Assembly (NCBI GenBank): GCA_030591745.1
Contig: JAUVAM010000215.1
Span: forward strand, 1 to 6,748
From: Deltaproteobacteria bacterium
Lineage (GTDB): Bacteria; Myxococcota; B64-G9
DNA length: 6,748 nucleotides
Direction: 5' to 3'
The number at the start of each line of letters is the position of its first letter. The first letter of the stretch is position 1. Below the pieces are notes generated by a model that worked only from the letters and a program-made list of their open reading frames with translations, was not told the origin of the DNA and did no database searches. Positions 4,837-6,748 of this stretch are shown here, piece by piece. Both the position numbers and the translations under genes were made by a program.

Positions 4837-6549
4837 ATGAGCGAGGAATCCGGTCACAAGTCGACGATCTGGACCATGAAGGAGGCGCTGGAGAATGTGT
4901 TTACGGCCAGCGAGCCAGGCCACGAGGAGCAGGCGAAAAAGCCGCCTGGGGCAGCGCGTCAGCCCTCCGGATTCGCCACGCTGGACAATGAATGCGGCGG
5001 CCTGCCCATCGCCGACCTGAGCCTTGTGGCCTCGCGCCGCCATTTTGACGCGTCGGCATTGGCGTCGCAGATGGCCCTGGAGAACGCCCTCGTCGGCAAC
5101 CCGGTGCTGGTATTCACCGCCTGGCGCTCCACCCGGGCTTGGTTGTCGCAGCGGCTCTGCGGCCAGGCCGGCGTATCGTACGTGGGCCTGCGGCGGGAAA
5201 CCCTGACGGAAACGGATTGGGGAAAGTTGGCCCACGCGGTCGCCCGTTTCGCTGAGGCGGATCTGAGCCTGTGCTTCCAGCGAGATCTGGATGCGCTCTG
5301 CCGGCAAGCCCGGGCATGGAGGCGTGAGAATCCAGGAACGGGGCTGCTCCTGGTGGACGGGCTGGACTGGCTTTGGCGAGAGCCCGAAGAGCGCAGACGA
5401 GAGCGAGAGGTTGAGCGCGTGGCCCTGGTGCTCAAAGATCTGGCCCGCGAGCTGGACCTGCCCCTGGTGGCTAGTGTTCGGCTGGACATTGGGGTCGGCG
5501 CACCCGACGAAGACCAATGGGCTCTGGAAACCCTCCGGGGACGGGGGGACCTGGATGTCATCGCCGGGCTGGTGGCGATCATCACCTTGTGCTGGGGTGA
5601 TCATGAGGGAAGCACCACCTTGCCAGTGCAAGCGGAGCTCATGATCTCGGACACAGCGCGCGAAACCATCTGCAAGACCTGGCTCCCCTACATCTCTCAC
5701 CTCGCCCAGTTCCAGCATGAGCGTCAAGAGTTGACCGAGTCGAACCTCGTGCCGGATCGCGCGGGGCCGGAGCCTCAAGAACCCGATCGGCGCGCCTTCG
5801 TGGCCTGCGGCGACCAATACGGCCTGGGCCGCCCCTTGGCGGAGCTGTTGCATCGAGAGCTGGGCGCCAATTTCAGCGAAGAGGAACTGCTGTCGCATTC
5901 CCAGGTCAACATGTCCCAACGCCAAGAGCTCGCAGACATCCTGAAAAACAACCTGGCCGCGGCCTGGCTGGGCCGCATCTTCCTGCGCAAGCGGGAAGAA
6001 GACGGGCGCTGGGAGTGGGCCGACCTGGTCGAAGACGGCCTGCTCAGCATGGAGCGGGAGCGGCTCATCGCCGTGCTCTTCGACGGGCTGCGGGAGCGCG
6101 ACGGCTTTCACTATGCCGCCCTGCTCAAGCTCATGCGCCCCGCTAAGCGCCTCATCTCCTGGGGCGATGGGGCCATCTCCAACGGCGACTGGCTCATCAA
6201 GGCACCCCAAGCCCTGGGCGTTCTATCCTACGAGTTCGACACGGAGCAGACAGGCAGGCGCACCCGACCCAAAAAAGGCTACGAGCGCATCCTGGCCATC
6301 CAGGAGCGGCAGCCCGACATCATCGACGGCAAGGATGCCCACGGCGCCTACCGACTGAAAGACTCCGGCGCCACGCTGGACGCATACCAACTCGACCCCC
6401 TGCTGGCCGCCTTCGGCGCCACCATCGAGAACCTGCAGGGCATCGAGTTTTTGGCCGCCCCTTTCTCCGACGCGGTGCTGCTGCGCAAAGACGATCAGAT
6501 CCTGGCCGCGCTAATGGCCAGCAATGCGGAAGCGCGGAGGGTATTTTAG
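4837..6549 (+). CDS. DnaB-like RecA-fold protein with degenerate ATPase motifs and an unknown C-terminal domain
   Basis: The 570-residue product starts at 4837, where AAAGGAG lies 6 bp upstream; the in-frame ATG at 4792 has no such site. Residues 43-255 follow the replicative helicase DnaB C-terminal domain in order: PSGFATLDNECGGLPIADLS, a strand ending LVAS, GNPVLVFTAW, DLDALCRQARAW, LLLVDGLDWL, LARELDLPLVASVRL, and LRGRGDLDVIAGLVAIITL. However, the Walker A loop is S66-RRHFDA-S73, with Ala72 where the lysine belongs, and the catalytic-glutamate position (SLEMS in DnaB) is W96. Walker B Asp174 remains. ATP hydrolysis is therefore unlikely. Residues 320-570 (from AFVACGDQYGLGRPLAELL) match nothing I know; they are charged and well organised, so the protein looks maintained. 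It lies alone between junction-repeat copies 5 and 6. Roles in replication control, DNA binding or defence are only guesses. Confidence 0.85.
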   Translation: MSEESGHKSTIWTMKEALENVFTASEPGHEEQAKKPPGAARQPSGFATLDNECGGLPIADLSLVASRRHFDASALASQMALENALVGNPVLVFTAWRSTRAWLSQRLCGQAGVSYVGLRRETLTETDWGKLAHAVARFAEADLSLCFQRDLDALCRQARAWRRENPGTGLLLVDGLDWLWREPEERRREREVERVALVLKDLARELDLPLVASVRLDIGVGAPDEDQWALETLRGRGDLDVIAGLVAIITLCWGDHEGSTTLPVQAELMISDTARETICKTWLPYISHLAQFQHERQELTESNLVPDRAGPEPQEPDRRAFVACGDQYGLGRPLAELLHRELGANFSEEELLSHSQVNMSQRQELADILKNNLAAAWLGRIFLRKREEDGRWEWADLVEDGLLSMERERLIAVLFDGLRERDGFHYAALLKLMRPAKRLISWGDGAISNGDWLIKAPQALGVLSYEFDTEQTGRRTRPKKGYERILAIQERQPDIIDGKDAHGAYRLKDSGATLDAYQLDPLLAAFGATIENLQGIEFLAAPFSDAVLLRKDDQILAALMASNAEARRVF

Positions 6550-6624
6550 ATGCTCTAACTCCGGGAGGTCTCCCCCAAGGAGTCAAGGCTTATAGCAGGC
6601 AGTATCCCAGTAGAGCGTCTTATG

Positions 6625-6645
6625 CCGCGTCCCAAAGGGACGCGG
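6625..6645 (+). terminator. Strong hairpin downstream of the DnaB-like gene
   Basis: CCGCGTCCC (6625-6633) and GGGACGCGG (6637-6645) form a perfect 9-bp GC-rich stem with loop AAA, extendable by a G-T and further A-T pairs. It lies 76 bp after the stop codon and before junction-repeat copy 6. The downstream TATTGACGGGGTTATTT is not a proper T-run, so termination is likely but not certain. A smaller stem, GGGAG-GT-CTCCC, lies at 6563-6574. Confidence 0.5.
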
Positions 6646-6680
6646 TATTGACGGGGTTATTTGAGAGAGGAGCCAGCTAG

Positions 6681-6709
6681 CAACTAAGTGGCTGGCACCC
6701 CACCCTGCG
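6681..6709 (+). repeat. Junction repeat copy 6 with a 5-bp internal duplication
   Basis: The copy matches the 24-bp repeat perfectly except that CACCC is doubled (GGCACCCCACCCTGCG). It lies after the hairpin of the DnaB-like gene and runs directly into an open frame at the right edge. Confidence 0.85.
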
Positions 6710-6748
6710 GACCATCGCGGAGATCCACGCCCATTCGCAGGATGCGGC
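6705..6748 (+). CDS. Possible 5'-truncated coding fragment at the right edge
   Basis: The frame beginning in the repeat's last bases reads LRTIAEIHAHSQDA and is open to the end of the window. It has helix-like composition but no start codon. Like the AlbA_2 and ImmA remnants, its coding-like sequence starts at the end of a junction repeat. With only 14 residues it may be chance. Confidence 0.2.
   Translation, partial: MRTIAEIHAHSQDA

Noticed and set aside
4795..6210. A 471-codon open frame on the minus strand opposite the DnaB-like gene
   Set aside because: It is a codon-bias shadow of the GC-rich + strand gene: it has no ribosome binding site and no recognisable motif, while the + strand frame shows ordered DnaB motifs.
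103..6709. CRISPR array
   Set aside because: The repeat copies are about 0.9-1.9 kb apart with genes between them, and there are no spacers or cas genes.

Overview
The window reads as an accessory or gene-turnover region of a GC-rich proteobacterium, most likely a gammaproteobacterium. The basis is the GC-rich codon use by eye, a dinD-type SOS gene, and a CTG-N10-CAG (gammaproteobacterial-type) LexA-like box upstream of it. A purple sulfur bacterium or relative would fit, but that is a guess.

Layout from left to right: the last codons of an unidentified + strand gene (3-83); a minus-strand gene for an exported, mainly helical protein of unknown function (131-1198); a minus-strand gene for a membrane-anchored protein without a convincing start codon (1361-2008, open to about 2047); directly upstream of it, the frameshifted and 5'-truncated 3' end of a Schlafen/AlbA_2-type (COG2865, 'RecG-like') regulator (2048-2465); dinD on the minus strand (2534-3388) with a promoter, a palindrome and a LexA-like box; a 120-bp non-coding cluster of palindromes (3591-3711); a + strand remnant of a toxin-antitoxin-like pair, consisting of an ImmA/IrrE-type C-terminal fragment (3813-4169) and a PIN-domain fragment without its N-terminus (4132-4509); a perfect 14-bp-stem hairpin (4538-4568); what looks like one end of an IS21-family element (4692-4740); an intact + strand gene for a 570-residue DnaB-like protein whose ATPase motifs have decayed (4837-6549); a strong hairpin; and the start of another reading frame at the right edge.

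The unifying signal is a 24-bp repeat, made of CAACTAAGTGGC followed by TGGCACCCTGCG. It occurs six times, always in the same orientation, between each pair of neighbouring gene blocks. Several truncated genes begin within a few bases of a repeat copy, so the window looks like a row of unrelated modules joined at this sequence. Some modules are whole (exported protein, dinD, DnaB-like protein) and others are debris (AlbA_2, ImmA/PIN, IS end). The two observations most worth pursuing are this junction repeat and the DnaB-like pseudo-ATPase with an unrecognised C-terminal half. A third is an 11-bp tandem repeat in the AlbA_2 remnant where one extra unit would restore the reading frame exactly.
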